A DNA stretch of 28,233 nucleotides from DATBDM01 sp036269915 (lineage in GTDB: Bacteria; Actinomycetota; Thermoleophilia; Solirubrobacterales; Solirubrobacteraceae), in assembly GCA_036269915.1 (NCBI GenBank), contig DATBDM010000042.1, positions 1 through 28,233 on the forward strand, in the 5' to 3' direction. A program made the translations under genes and the position numbers. The notes beneath the pieces were generated by a model. That model did not search any database. It was not told the DNA's origin and saw only the letters and a program-made list of their open reading frames with translations. Shown here piece after piece: positions 1-7,576 of this stretch (its first letter is position 1; each line of letters starts with the position of its first letter).

Positions 1-419
1 GACGCCCGCACGAGCTGCTCTGCCTCGAGCTTGCGCCGCGCGTAGGGCAGGCGCCGGAGATGCTCCAGCCCGACGATCGAGACGTGGACGAAGTGCGCGA
101 CCCGTTCGCGCTCGGCGGCCGCGAGCAGCGCGCTCGTGCCGTGGACGTCGACGTCGGCCGGCGAGCGGACGAAGTCGCCGAGCCGGAAGCGGCCCCGCCG
201 CGCGGCGGGCGAGTTGGTCGCCGCGTGCACGACGACCTCGACACCCGTGACTGCCTCGCGGACGCCCTCGCCGGTCGCCAGGTCGCCCTTGACCCACTCG
301 ATGCCGGGCGCGGAACCCGGGTGGCGGGCGAGGACCCGCACCTGATGCCCGTCGCGGTCCAGGCGCGTCACGATCGCGCTCCCGAGGTGTCCGGTCCCAC
401 CGGTCACGAGGACGTTCAT
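1..419 (-). CDS. SDR / NmrA-like NAD(P)-binding oxidoreductase (C-terminus outside window)
   Basis: The first ~139 residues of an atypical short-chain dehydrogenase/NmrA-type protein are present; the rest lies beyond the left edge. The ATG is at 417-419 and the protein opens with a Rossmann dinucleotide-binding loop (MNVLVTGGTGHLG, pattern GxxGxxG). An acidic strand end follows (VKGDL), then VVVHAA and a YARRK segment that fits the YxxxK pair of extended SDRs. These proteins use NAD(P)H to reduce small carbonyl compounds or act as redox sensors; the substrate cannot be read from this part. It diverges from the histidine kinase at 519 with a ~100-bp shared upstream region. Confidence 0.85.
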   Translation of the reverse strand, partial: MNVLVTGGTGHLGSAIVTRLDRDGHQVRVLARHPGSAPGIEWVKGDLATGEGVREAVTGVEVVVHAATNSPAARRGRFRLGDFVRSPADVDVHGTSALLAAAERERVAHFVHVSIVGLEHLRRLPYARRKLEAEQLVRA

Positions 420-480
420 CGCAGCTCCTTCGATGGATTCCGGTTCAAACGGTGGACGGGACTGCCCGCCCGGATGTGAC

Positions 481-511
481 TTGACGAGCGTCCGGCGCCG
501 AGAGGTAGGCT
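481..511 (+). promoter_or_regulatory. Candidate promoter of the histidine kinase gene (possibly leaderless)
   Basis: TTGACG at 481-486 resembles a -35 box and TAGGCT at 506-511 a TAnnnT -10 box. Spacing is 19 bp, longer than ideal. The GTG start follows the -10 box by only 7 nt, which would give a leaderless transcript. The GAGGTAGG at 502-509 could instead act as a ribosome binding site. Inferred from pattern only. Confidence 0.35.
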
Positions 512-518
512 CGACCAT

Positions 519-1520
519 GTGCTCGGCGATCGGCGACGTTCCCCGCTCGCGGGGATCGGGGCGGGCGCGCTCGGCGTCGCGCTGAGCACGCTCGTCATCG
601 ATCCGCTGGACGACCTCGCCCCGGTCGACTCGCTGGGCGTCCTCTACATCCCGCCGGTGCTGCTCGTCTCCGCGGTGTGGGGCCTGGGACCCGGGCTCCT
701 CACCGCGCTGGCGAGCGCGCTGGCCTACGACTACTTCTACATCCCCCCGGTCCCGAGCCTGGCGATCTCCGGACGCCGGAACCTCGTCACGCTGATCACC
801 TTCGTGGTCTCGGCCGGCCTGTCCGGCCTCGTCGCCGGTTTGGCCGCGCGGCTGCGCGTCGCGGAGGAGAAGCGCCGGCAGGCGGCCGAGATCCGCGCGC
901 GCGTCCTCGCGGCGGCGGACGACGAACGCCGCCGCGTCGCGCGCGACATGCACGACGGGGCGCAGCAGCGGCTCGTGCACGCGATGATCACGCTCCAGCT
1001 CGCCGGCGACGCGCTGCGGCGCGACGACCGCGCCGCCGCCGAGGCGCTCGTCGGCGAGTCGCTCGAGCACACGGGAACGGCGAACGTCCAGCTGCGCGAG
1101 CTTGCCCAGGGCATCATGCCCGCGGTGCTGACCCGCGGCGGCCTGGCCGCGGCGATCGAGTCGCTCGCCTCGCGCACGCCGCTCCCGGTCGCCGTCGACG
1201 TCCGCACGGGCCGGCACGCCGGCACCGTCGAGTCGACCGCCTACTTCATCGTGGCGGAGGCGCTGACCAACGTGGTCAAGCACGCCGGCGCGAGCCGCGC
1301 CGAGGTGCACGTCTCGCACGCGGAAGGCCTGCTGCGGGTGGAGGTCGCCGACGACGGCGCCGGCGGGGCGCGGCCGGCTCAGGGCAGCGGACTGCTGGGA
1401 CTCGCCGATCGCGTCGCGAGCCTCGACGGCGAGCTCGACGTGGGCGACCTCCCCGGCGGCGGGACGCGGATCGTCGCGTCGCTGCCGCTCGGCGATCAGC
1501 CGTCCGAGCGCCGCAGGTAG
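519..1520 (+). CDS. Sensor histidine kinase with DUF4118-like membrane domain (HisKA_3 type)
   Basis: A 333-aa NarL-system sensor kinase starting at GTG 519. Residues ~10-110 form a small multi-pass membrane region resembling the KdpD DUF4118 module (VLYIPPVLLVSAVWGLGPGL, then DYFYIPP). A short linker helix leads to the HisKA_3 dimerisation motif DDERRRVARDMHDGAQQ with phospho-acceptor H145. The HATPase_c domain has its N-box at EALTNVVKHA (N251), G1 box DDGAGG (278-283) and G2 box GSGLLGLADR. There is no periplasmic sensing domain, so the signal is probably sensed in or at the membrane. The likely partner is the response regulator gene that converges on it, overlapping by 25 bp at the 3' ends. 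Confidence 0.92.
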   Translation: MLGDRRRSPLAGIGAGALGVALSTLVIDPLDDLAPVDSLGVLYIPPVLLVSAVWGLGPGLLTALASALAYDYFYIPPVPSLAISGRRNLVTLITFVVSAGLSGLVAGLAARLRVAEEKRRQAAEIRARVLAAADDERRRVARDMHDGAQQRLVHAMITLQLAGDALRRDDRAAAEALVGESLEHTGTANVQLRELAQGIMPAVLTRGGLAAAIESLASRTPLPVAVDVRTGRHAGTVESTAYFIVAEALTNVVKHAGASRAEVHVSHAEGLLRVEVADDGAGGARPAQGSGLLGLADRVASLDGELDVGDLPGGGTRIVASLPLGDQPSERRR

Positions 1521-2161
1521 GCCAACACCGCCAGCACGCGCCGGTGCTCGGTCGGGGTCGGCCCGAGCCCGAGCTTGTGGAAGATGCCGGTGACGTGCTT
1601 CTCGACCGCGGCCTGGGTCACGACGAGCGTGTCGGCGATGCCCTGGTTGGATTTCCCCTCGGCCATCGCGGCGAGGACGTCGAGCTCGCGCGGGCTGAGC
1701 CGGTCGAGCGGAGCGCTCTGGCGGCGCCGCCCGAGCATGCGGCCGACGACCTCCGGATCCAGTGCGCTGCCGCCGGTGGCGACGCGGCGGACCGCTTCGG
1801 TGAACGCGGTCACGTCGCCGACGCGCTCCTTGAGGAGGTAGCCCACGCCCTCGGCGCGGTCGCCGATGAGGTCGGTGACGTACTGCTCGTCGTAGTAGTG
1901 CGAGAGGATCAGGACGCCGATCGCCGGGTGGTCGCGCCGCAGCTCGATCGCCGCGCGCAGCCCGTCGTCGGAGTACCCGGGCGGCATCTGCACGTCGACG
2001 ACCGCCACGTCGGGCTGATGCGCGACCGCCTTGCGCAGCAGGTCGGGCGCGTTCCCCGCGTCGCCGACGACGTCGAAGCCGGAGTCCGCGAGGATCCGCG
2101 CGATCCCCTCGCGGAGGAGGACATCGTCCTCGCCGATCACGACGCGCACCGGGGCGGGCAC
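1496..2161 (-). CDS. NarL/FixJ-family response regulator (REC + LuxR-type HTH)
   Basis: A 221-aa regulator with an N-terminal receiver domain and a C-terminal LuxR-type helix-turn-helix. The receiver has the acidic pocket EDD (11-13), phospho-acceptor D56 in VVDVQMPP and conserved Lys in YLLKERV. The HTH (~155-210) is LSPRELDVLAAMAEGKSNQGIADTL followed by VEKHVTGIFHKLGL. It should be phosphorylated by a HisKA_3 kinase and then bind DNA as a dimer. The start is GTG 2161. It is tail-to-tail with the kinase at 519-1520 and shares 25 bp with it, an uncommon arrangement for a cognate pair. A 27-bp inverted repeat lies in its upstream region. Confidence 0.93.
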   Translation of the reverse strand: MPAPVRVVIGEDDVLLREGIARILADSGFDVVGDAGNAPDLLRKAVAHQPDVAVVDVQMPPGYSDDGLRAAIELRRDHPAIGVLILSHYYDEQYVTDLIGDRAEGVGYLLKERVGDVTAFTEAVRRVATGGSALDPEVVGRMLGRRRQSAPLDRLSPRELDVLAAMAEGKSNQGIADTLVVTQAAVEKHVTGIFHKLGLGPTPTEHRRVLAVLAYLRRSDG

Positions 2162-2189
2162 AGTGTCACCGTACCCGGCCCGGCTCGGC

Positions 2190-2297
2190 TAGATGGTTGA
2201 GTCCGCGACGGCGCGTTCGTGGGGACGTGCCCGGGTGGCGTCCATACCCGCCCGGGTGCGTCAGCCGCGGGCGCGAACTCGCGGAATCAACCATCTA
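2190..2297. repeat. Long imperfect inverted repeat (27-bp arms) between two response regulator genes
   Basis: Arm 1 is 2190-2216 and arm 2 is 2271-2297. By eye 22 of 27 positions match, including an uninterrupted TAGATGGTTGA block. The ~54-bp centre contains two direct copies of CCCGGGTG (near 2230 and 2251). Arm 2 runs into the stop codon of the downstream-lying receiver gene, and arm 1 sits 29 bp upstream of the NarL regulator start. It could be a terminator/attenuator for leftward transcripts or a two-site operator. Confidence 0.6.
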
Positions 2298-2666
2298 ATC
2301 GCCGAACAGCAGCCTGCGCAGCGGCGCGCGCGGGAGCTCGCTCTTGGGCACGAACGCCTGCGCGCGGCTGCGCGCGAGCTCGCTCGTGCCGGCGGCGAAC
2401 GGATCGCTCGAGGTCAACAGCACGCGAAGGCCCCACGGCAGCGCGGTCAGCTCGGTGGCGAGCGCGATCCCGTCGCCGTCGGCGAGCATCACGTCGACGA
2501 GCGCGGCGTCCGGCCGCAGGGCCGCGGCAGCGACGCTCGCATCGGCCGCGGTCGCCGCCTCGCCGACGACCACCAGACCGGCGGCGATCAGCATGCGCGT
2601 GGCGAGCTTCCGGAACGCCGCGTCGTCGTCCACCACGAGGACCGACCTGGCCATGCGAGCGATCAT
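2295..2666 (-). CDS. Stand-alone receiver-domain response regulator (CheY-like)
   Basis: About 120 aa, a single receiver domain with no output domain. It starts with VLVVDDDAAFRKLATRML (acidic pocket), has the phospho-Asp in ALVDVML, the conserved Thr/Ser in LLTSSD and the Lys in FVPKSELP, and ends just after the fold. Two ATGs are possible, 2664-2666 and 2652-2654; neither has a strong ribosome binding site, and the long reading frame upstream has no receiver sequence, so a start here is most likely. Single-receiver proteins act as phosphate sinks, phosphorelay intermediates or protein-interaction switches. It is followed on the same strand by the NarL-type regulator, so the two may share signalling. 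Confidence 0.85.
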   Translation of the reverse strand: MIARMARSVLVVDDDAAFRKLATRMLIAAGLVVVGEAATAADASVAAAALRPDAALVDVMLADGDGIALATELTALPWGLRVLLTSSDPFAAGTSELARSRAQAFVPKSELPRAPLRRLLFGD

Positions 2667-2702
2667 GGCAGTGGCCCGGCGTCCAAGTGGTAGGGACAGC
2701 CG

Positions 2703-2765
2703 GAGGTCGACCTCGGGCCGGTACACCACAGGTCTCCGGCCCGTGGGTATGGCCCTCCGAGGGCC
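2703..2765. promoter_or_regulatory. Cluster of three palindromes in a divergent intergenic region
   Basis: Between the lone receiver gene (minus) and the small genes at 2785 (plus) lie three consecutive dyads. They are the perfect 12-bp palindrome GAGGTCGACCTC (2703-2714), GGGCCGG/CCGGCCC with a 14-nt loop (2715-2721 and 2736-2742), and GGCCCTC-C-GAGGGCC (2751-2765). Dense dyads in a divergent promoter region suggest operator sites, although short GC-rich palindromes also arise by chance at this GC content. Confidence 0.35.
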
Positions 2766-2784
2766 CGCGCGGCACTGTCTCGAT

Positions 2785-2952
2785 ATGACCAGCTTGGAGG
2801 AACGGGATCTCGTGACGACCGCCCCGGAGGTGCGCTGGACGGAGGTGAGCGCGCTGCCGGCGGCGTCGATCCGCCGCCCGACGTCCCAGCGCGAGCTGGT
2901 CGCGCTCTCGCTGCTCCTGCGACCCGGCACCGAGGAGCACGCGCGCCGATGA
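2785..2952 (+). CDS. Small protein of unknown function (55 aa)
   Basis: A 55-aa reading frame beginning MTSLEERDL and ending RPGTEEHARR, translationally coupled to the next gene by an ATGA overlap at 2949-2952. ATG 2785 has no clear ribosome binding site. An in-frame GTG at 2812 is preceded by GGAGG at 2796-2800 and would give 46 aa (MTTAPEVRW...). I recognise no domain. The coupling to 2949-3224 is the main reason to accept it as real. Confidence 0.5.
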   Translation: MTSLEERDLVTTAPEVRWTEVSALPAASIRRPTSQRELVALSLLLRPGTEEHARR

Positions 2953-3224
2953 TGCACGACGCCCCGTCGTGGGAGGCCCTGATCGAGTACGACGAGACCG
3001 GCGAGGTGCTGTGGTGCGGCGAGCCGCCCGAGCAGTCCGCCTCGTGGCAGATCGATCCCGCCCTCTGCGCGTGGCGCGAGGCGCAGGCCCGGGCACAGCT
3101 GGCCTACGGGCACTGGCGCCGCGTCGCGGGCGCCGACGCCTACGCGGTCTACCGCGCCGCCCAGGATCAGGCCGACTCGGCGCAGCGGCTGCTCGAGGTG
3201 AGCCGCGTGCTGGGCATCGGCTGA
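2949..3224 (+). CDS. Acidic small protein of unknown function (91 aa)
   Basis: A 91-aa protein, MMHDAPSWEALIEYDETGEV..., with four Trp and an Ala/Gln-rich helical second half (AREAQARAQLAYGHWRR, then YRAAQDQADSAQRLLEVSRVLG) that could pair as a helical hairpin. There is no signal peptide or membrane segment and I recognise no family. It overlaps the preceding small gene by ATGA, so the two are probably co-translated and may work together. It lies opposite the lone receiver gene, which is the only hint at a signalling link. Confidence 0.6.
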   Translation: MMHDAPSWEALIEYDETGEVLWCGEPPEQSASWQIDPALCAWREAQARAQLAYGHWRRVAGADAYAVYRAAQDQADSAQRLLEVSRVLGIG

Positions 3225-3259
3225 GGCCGGTCACCGCTCTTCAACACCGCTGCGCCCCA

Positions 3260-3293
3260 CCCGGGTACACCTGGTCGCAAGCGACCCGGGAGG
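3260..3293 (+). promoter_or_regulatory. Nested hairpins adjoining the ribosome binding site of the 3299 gene
   Basis: CCCGGGT (3260-3266) pairs with ACCCGGG (3284-3290). A competing small hairpin GGTCG-CAAG-CGACC lies inside (3273-3277 and 3282-3286). The Shine-Dalgarno GGGAGG (3288-3293), 5 nt before the GTG start, is partly inside the outer stem. This could hide the ribosome binding site in one fold and free it in the other. Inference from sequence only. Confidence 0.35.
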
Positions 3294-3298
3294 TTCTC

Positions 3299-4687
3299 GT
3301 GCGTCATCGCGCGCGTTTCGCTCTGCCGGTGGCAGCCGCGCTGCTCACCGTCCTGCCCGCCGCCGCCTCGGCGGCACCACCTTCGAAGCCGGCGAAGCCG
3401 GCGAGCGTCGAGTTCACGTCCAAGCGCCCGGGTGAGGCGCTGCTCGACGTTCGGGCGCTCGCGCCCGGAACCGACTGGCAGAAGGCCGGTGCCGAATCGG
3501 CAGTCGTCCGGCTCGAGCTCGACGGCCACTACAACCAGGACGTCGTGCTCTTCGAGGGCGCTCAGCCGTTCGACTACAAGGTCGCACTCGGCCCGGTCGG
3601 GCGCGGGCGGCACGAGGTCAAGGCGAGCTTCGACCCGGCCAAGTCGCCCGCGGGAGCGAGCGGCGTCGAGATCCGATCGCTGACGCCCTCGCTCGGCGCC
3701 GCGAGCGGCGACGACGCGCTCGCGCAGCGCTACTCCCCCGTGGTCTACGGGCGCGACCTGGGCGGCCCGTACGAGAACAACCACACCGACGTGCCGCTCG
3801 AGACCTACCACGAGGTCGCGCGCTCCTCCGACGGCAGGACGACGCTGCAGTACACGGTCATCTGGTCCAACGAGGACGGCGGGACCAACACCCCGGCGTT
3901 GATGGCCCGCTGGGGCCGGACGACGGACATCGAGTGGATCTACTCGGTGACGCTCGATGCCGCGGGGAAGATCGTCTCGGAGGCCTACCAGTCGCCGAAC
4001 CACGGCACCCAGCCCTTCACCGGCGCGCGGCTGGGCGACCACCCGATGCTCGAGACCGGGACGCTGAACAACAACATGCTCCAGGTCGACGACCCGGCGA
4101 CCGCGAGCGGCTACCGCTTCATCCCCGACACCAGTCAGGCGCTGCCCGCCGGCCGTGCGCGCGAGGCGGTCATGGACGCCAACCCGTGGACCTACCTGGT
4201 GATGGCCAAGGAGATGATCCGCGAGGGCAAGGTCGAGGAGCCACCGTCGGCGGCCACCCCGGCGATGTCCGACCAGCGTGACTACCTCTGGGCCGAGATC
4301 GACAAGGACACGAGCTACCCGGCGCCGCCGTCGGGCGGGAGCTGGGTCGGGACGGCGCTGCAGGTCCGGCTGGCCGGCGATCCGCAGTGGTACACGTCCA
4401 ACCACGACGTCCCGGACTGGTCGATCCAGCGCGACGACCCCGCCGCGACGACCGTCGAGCTACCGCCGGGCAGGACGGCCGCCGACGTCCAGGCGCTGCG
4501 CGCGGTCGCCGTCCCCGTCGCGTCCGGGACCAGTCCGCCGCCGGCGGACTACCGGATCGACGTGCGCTCGCTCACCCGCACGTTCTTCCTCGGCACGGAC
4601 TTCCTGCCGGGGAGCTCGTTCGCGCAGTGGCAGGGCGACGCGGTGCTCACGCCGGCGAACCCGACGGCCGTGATCTGGTCGCGCTGA
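3299..4687 (+). CDS. Secreted protein of unknown function (462 aa)
   Basis: Translation starts at GTG 3299, set by GGGAGG 5 nt upstream and by the signal peptide that follows (RHRARFALPVAAALLTVLPAAASAA, cleavage probably near AAASA/A). The N-terminal ~110 residues look like a beta-sandwich. The central part carries a distinctive, repeatedly polar stretch (AQRYSPVVYGRDLGG, NNHTDVPLETYHEV, QYTVIWSNEDGGT, then GTLNNNMLQV). The start of that stretch faintly resembles Vps62-like proteins (LA..Y.PVV), but I would not assign it. It has no cysteine cluster, lipobox or membrane anchor, so it is probably released. It converges with the esterase gene with only 6 nt between stop codons. Confidence 0.75.
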   Translation: MRHRARFALPVAAALLTVLPAAASAAPPSKPAKPASVEFTSKRPGEALLDVRALAPGTDWQKAGAESAVVRLELDGHYNQDVVLFEGAQPFDYKVALGPVGRGRHEVKASFDPAKSPAGASGVEIRSLTPSLGAASGDDALAQRYSPVVYGRDLGGPYENNHTDVPLETYHEVARSSDGRTTLQYTVIWSNEDGGTNTPALMARWGRTTDIEWIYSVTLDAAGKIVSEAYQSPNHGTQPFTGARLGDHPMLETGTLNNNMLQVDDPATASGYRFIPDTSQALPAGRAREAVMDANPWTYLVMAKEMIREGKVEEPPSAATPAMSDQRDYLWAEIDKDTSYPAPPSGGSWVGTALQVRLAGDPQWYTSNHDVPDWSIQRDDPAATTVELPPGRTAADVQALRAVAVPVASGTSPPPADYRIDVRSLTRTFFLGTDFLPGSSFAQWQGDAVLTPANPTAVIWSR

Positions 4688-4693
4688 GCGCGG

Positions 4694-5539
4694 TCAGCCG
4701 CAGCGCCTGAGCGCGCGAGCGTAGAAGCGCAGGTAGGCGGCGTAGTGGGCCTGCCAGTAGCTCCCGTCGTGCCCGCCCGGCCAGTGGTGGATGGGGATCC
4801 TGAGCGCGTGCGCCAGGGCCTCTCCACCCGGCCGGAAGGGGTCGGCCGCGCCGCCGTCGAGCCAGAGCGCGGCGCGGCCCCAGGCGGCGCGGCCGCGCGC
4901 CCGGGCGATGCCGATGACGTCGTTGCGCGCGAAGTCGGCGGCATCGTCGAACGCGCCCGGGGCGGTGTCGCCCCCGCGCAGCCACAGCGCCGCCGAGTGG
5001 CCGCCGACGGCGCAGAAGCGCCCCGGATGCAGGCGAGCGATGTCGAACGCGCCGAAGCCGCCCATCGAGATGCCGCCGATCGCCACGCGACGCGGATCCG
5101 CGTGCGCGCGGCGGACGGCGGCCGGGATGACCTCGCCGACCACGTAGCGCGCCCAGTCGCCGCTGCGGCGGCGATGCCAGTACGACGCCTCGCTCCCGTC
5201 CGGGAAGACGACGGCCGGCGCCCGGTCGCCGAGCGCGGCGAGCGCCGCGAGGAAGGCGCCGTTGACGTTGGACTCGCTGCCGTTCGTGCCGCGGCCGTGC
5301 AGGAAGACCAACAGCGGCGGGTGCGATGCCGCCGCTCGGGGCGCGATCAGCACCTGCGGCAGCCGCTGGTGCACGAAGCGCGAGCGTACGCCGTAGCGGA
5401 CGACGCTCGCGCCGTGGGCCGCCGGCGACCCGGTCCGAACCGGGTCGCCGCCGCCACTCAGGAGCCAGATCGCCGCGGCCGCGACCGCGACCGCGGCGAA
5501 TGCCCCAGGACTGCGACCCGCCGTCTCGTCACCCCCCAA
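4694..5539 (-). CDS. Secreted or membrane-anchored esterase, alpha/beta hydrolase (esterase D / antigen-85-like)
   Basis: 281 aa with one N-terminal hydrophobic segment (AFAAVAVAAAAIWLLS) acting as signal or anchor. The alpha/beta hydrolase core has the oxyanion-type LLVFLHGRG, the nucleophile elbow GISMGGFGA (Ser), a probable acid in LWLDGGAADPF and the catalytic His in WPGGHDGSYW. This is the putative-esterase family (PF00756-like) that deacylates carbohydrates or transfers acyl groups. The best start is TTG 5539, which overlaps the 3' end of the GH76 mannanase gene by 11 nt, so it is translationally coupled. The pairing suggests removal of acyl groups from the glycan that the mannanase cuts. 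Confidence 0.85.
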   Translation of the reverse strand: MGGDETAGRSPGAFAAVAVAAAAIWLLSGGGDPVRTGSPAAHGASVVRYGVRSRFVHQRLPQVLIAPRAAASHPPLLVFLHGRGTNGSESNVNGAFLAALAALGDRAPAVVFPDGSEASYWHRRRSGDWARYVVGEVIPAAVRRAHADPRRVAIGGISMGGFGAFDIARLHPGRFCAVGGHSAALWLRGGDTAPGAFDDAADFARNDVIGIARARGRAAWGRAALWLDGGAADPFRPGGEALAHALRIPIHHWPGGHDGSYWQAHYAAYLRFYARALRRCG

Positions 5540-7535
5540 GCGTAAGGGCGTACACCTCCACGCGCGGATCGCTAGGCATGACGATCCAGCGCACGGTCTT
5601 CGACGCGTCGAGCGTCATCGTCGTGGCGAAGATCGACACCGCCGGCCCGTCCTGGCCCTTCCCGGCTTTGATCCGGTAGGGCATCGCGATCGCCTTCGTG
5701 TTCCCGAAGGCGGGACCGGAGGCCCAGTCCGTCAGCCGCAGCGGCACGGCCGCGGTGCTGCCGTCGGTGTAGAGGACGGTCGCCGTGGTGTCGACGTTGC
5801 CGCCGTGCGTCGCCCCGAGCACGTGCGCGACCGCGTAGCTGCCGCCTCCGGGGAGCACGAGCGGCTGCCCGTTGCCCTCGACGAAGTTCGGGTCCGTGCC
5901 CGCGGTCGACGGCGCCTGGTAGGGCACGCCGCCGAGCGTCACGGGGCCCGCCGCCGGCAGCAGGCCGGCGGCGAAGCTCCAGCCGAGGTCGTCGAAGTTG
6001 CCGTCGTTCGTGGCCTGCAGCGAGGCGACGCCGTCATGGTTGTAGTCGCGGCTGAGGTCGAGCGGGCAGTAGCCGCCGCTCGCCCCGACGCACTGGCTCG
6101 CCGGGTTGGGCACGAGCACGCGGGTGCTCGCGGTCACCGACTGCGTCCCCGGCTCGCCCGGCGTGCGGTAGCGGACGACCGAGCCGATGGTGTGGGTCCC
6201 CGGCGCGGCGCCGGCCGGCGGCTCGAGGCGCCAGGTTGTGGTCAGCGAGTCGCCCGGGAGGACGCGGTCGCCGCTTGCCCGGCTCAGCGGCGTCGCCGTC
6301 CAGCCCGCGGGCGCATCGATGCTAACCGCGACGCTCTTGGCCGGCGTGCGTCCGCCGTTGGCGAACGACGTGGTCAGCGTCCCGCTCTGTCCCGGCCCGA
6401 CGACCACCGGGCCGCCCGGGTAGGCCGGCTTCGCGGTCATGGCCAGGACGCGATCGGGCTCCGCCGCCACGAGCGCGTCGAGCGCGCTGCCCTGACGCGC
6501 GGCGTCGGCGGTGTCGAACGGGCCGGCCCAGTGGTAGCCGTACTGGTCGGCGTCGTTGCGATCGTGGCCGATGAGCGAGCGCGCCTGGCGCTGCAGGAAG
6601 TCGCGGTACAGCGGCCGGCCGCCCTCGTGGCGGTCGAGCTCGTCGAGGTTGCGGGTGAAGACGCCCTTGAACGTCGGGCCGTCGGCGCCGCCGCTGGACT
6701 GCGGCTCGCCCGGGTCGGCGAGGATGCCGCCGGGGGCGAGCGTCGGGCTCGTCACGGCGGAGCGCGCGATGCGATCGGCCATCGGCAGCGCCCCGGCGTC
6801 GCCGGCCTTGTCGAGCTCGACGAGGGCGCCGAGGATCACGCCCTGGTTGTAGGAGAAGACCGCCGTCGTGCCGTCGTTGCGGCACGCGCCGTTGAGCCCG
6901 TCGCTGATCGAGCCGTCGGGGTTGATCAGCCCGCTGTCGCGGAACCAGTGCCACGTCTGCTCGGCACGGTCGAGCCAGACCGTGTCGCCGGGCAGGGTGT
7001 TGTGCAGCTGCGCGGCGAGCTTGATGAACAGCTCGTTGGTGATCGAGTTCTTGTAGCCCTTGTCGTGGTTCCACCAGATGCCGCCGCCGCAGACGTCGTC
7101 GCGGTAGCTCCAGATCGCCTCGGCGTCGGCGACCGCGGTGTCGAGGTACTGCTTGCGGCCGGTGAGCTCGTATGCGCGCAGCCACGCGAGACCCCACCAG
7201 CCGGTGTCGTCGTTGTACTGGTTGGTGAAGTTGCCGCCCTGCTGGCTGACGCCCTGCGCGTAGGTGGTCGCGGCGACGTCGGCGTAGCGGTGCGTGTGGT
7301 CCTTGAGGTCGAGGTCCATCAGGCCGGTGAGGATGTTCGCGGCGTTCCACCAGTTCGTCGTCTTCCACAGCCCGGTGGACGGGTCGTACCAGCGCATCAC
7401 CGTGTCGGCGGCCGACTTCGCCTGGGCCGAGACCCGGTGGTCGGCCGCCTGCGCGCTGCTGGTGAGTGCCATGGCGGCGCAGCCCGCGATGGCGAGCGCC
7501 CTCGCCGCGCGCCGGCACAGTTCCTGGATCCTCAT
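5529..7535 (-). CDS. Secreted GH76 alpha-1,6-mannanase with C-terminal beta-sandwich domains
   Basis: 668 aa. A signal peptide (~1-30, ending SSAQA/A) leads into an (alpha/alpha)6-type catalytic domain to ~residue 360. The hallmark adjacent aspartates occur in YNDDTGWW (D109-D110), the known catalytic pair of GH76 endo-alpha-1,6-mannanases, and other family signatures follow (GGGIWWNHDKGYKNSITNELF, WLDRAEQTWHWF, YNQGVILGAL). Residues ~370-455 resemble a NEW3 alpha-galactosidase-associated domain. The last ~180 residues form a second beta-sandwich of the kind seen at the C-termini of actinobacterial glycosidases. The start is ATG 7535 behind GGGAGGGAG. Likely substrates are fungal or actinobacterial mannans. 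A LacI-type palindrome lies 41 bp upstream. Confidence 0.92.
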   Translation of the reverse strand: MRIQELCRRAARALAIAGCAAMALTSSAQAADHRVSAQAKSAADTVMRWYDPSTGLWKTTNWWNAANILTGLMDLDLKDHTHRYADVAATTYAQGVSQQGGNFTNQYNDDTGWWGLAWLRAYELTGRKQYLDTAVADAEAIWSYRDDVCGGGIWWNHDKGYKNSITNELFIKLAAQLHNTLPGDTVWLDRAEQTWHWFRDSGLINPDGSISDGLNGACRNDGTTAVFSYNQGVILGALVELDKAGDAGALPMADRIARSAVTSPTLAPGGILADPGEPQSSGGADGPTFKGVFTRNLDELDRHEGGRPLYRDFLQRQARSLIGHDRNDADQYGYHWAGPFDTADAARQGSALDALVAAEPDRVLAMTAKPAYPGGPVVVGPGQSGTLTTSFANGGRTPAKSVAVSIDAPAGWTATPLSRASGDRVLPGDSLTTTWRLEPPAGAAPGTHTIGSVVRYRTPGEPGTQSVTASTRVLVPNPASQCVGASGGYCPLDLSRDYNHDGVASLQATNDGNFDDLGWSFAAGLLPAAGPVTLGGVPYQAPSTAGTDPNFVEGNGQPLVLPGGGSYAVAHVLGATHGGNVDTTATVLYTDGSTAAVPLRLTDWASGPAFGNTKAIAMPYRIKAGKGQDGPAVSIFATTMTLDASKTVRWIVMPSDPRVEVYALTLGG

Positions 7536-7576
7536 GCTGCTCCCTCCCGCCTGCCGATCTCACCCGCCGGGAGACC

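Noticed and set aside
60..479. Plus-strand frame opposite the SDR gene
   Set aside because: The minus-strand translation has a clean Rossmann motif and gene-like sequence; the plus frame does not.
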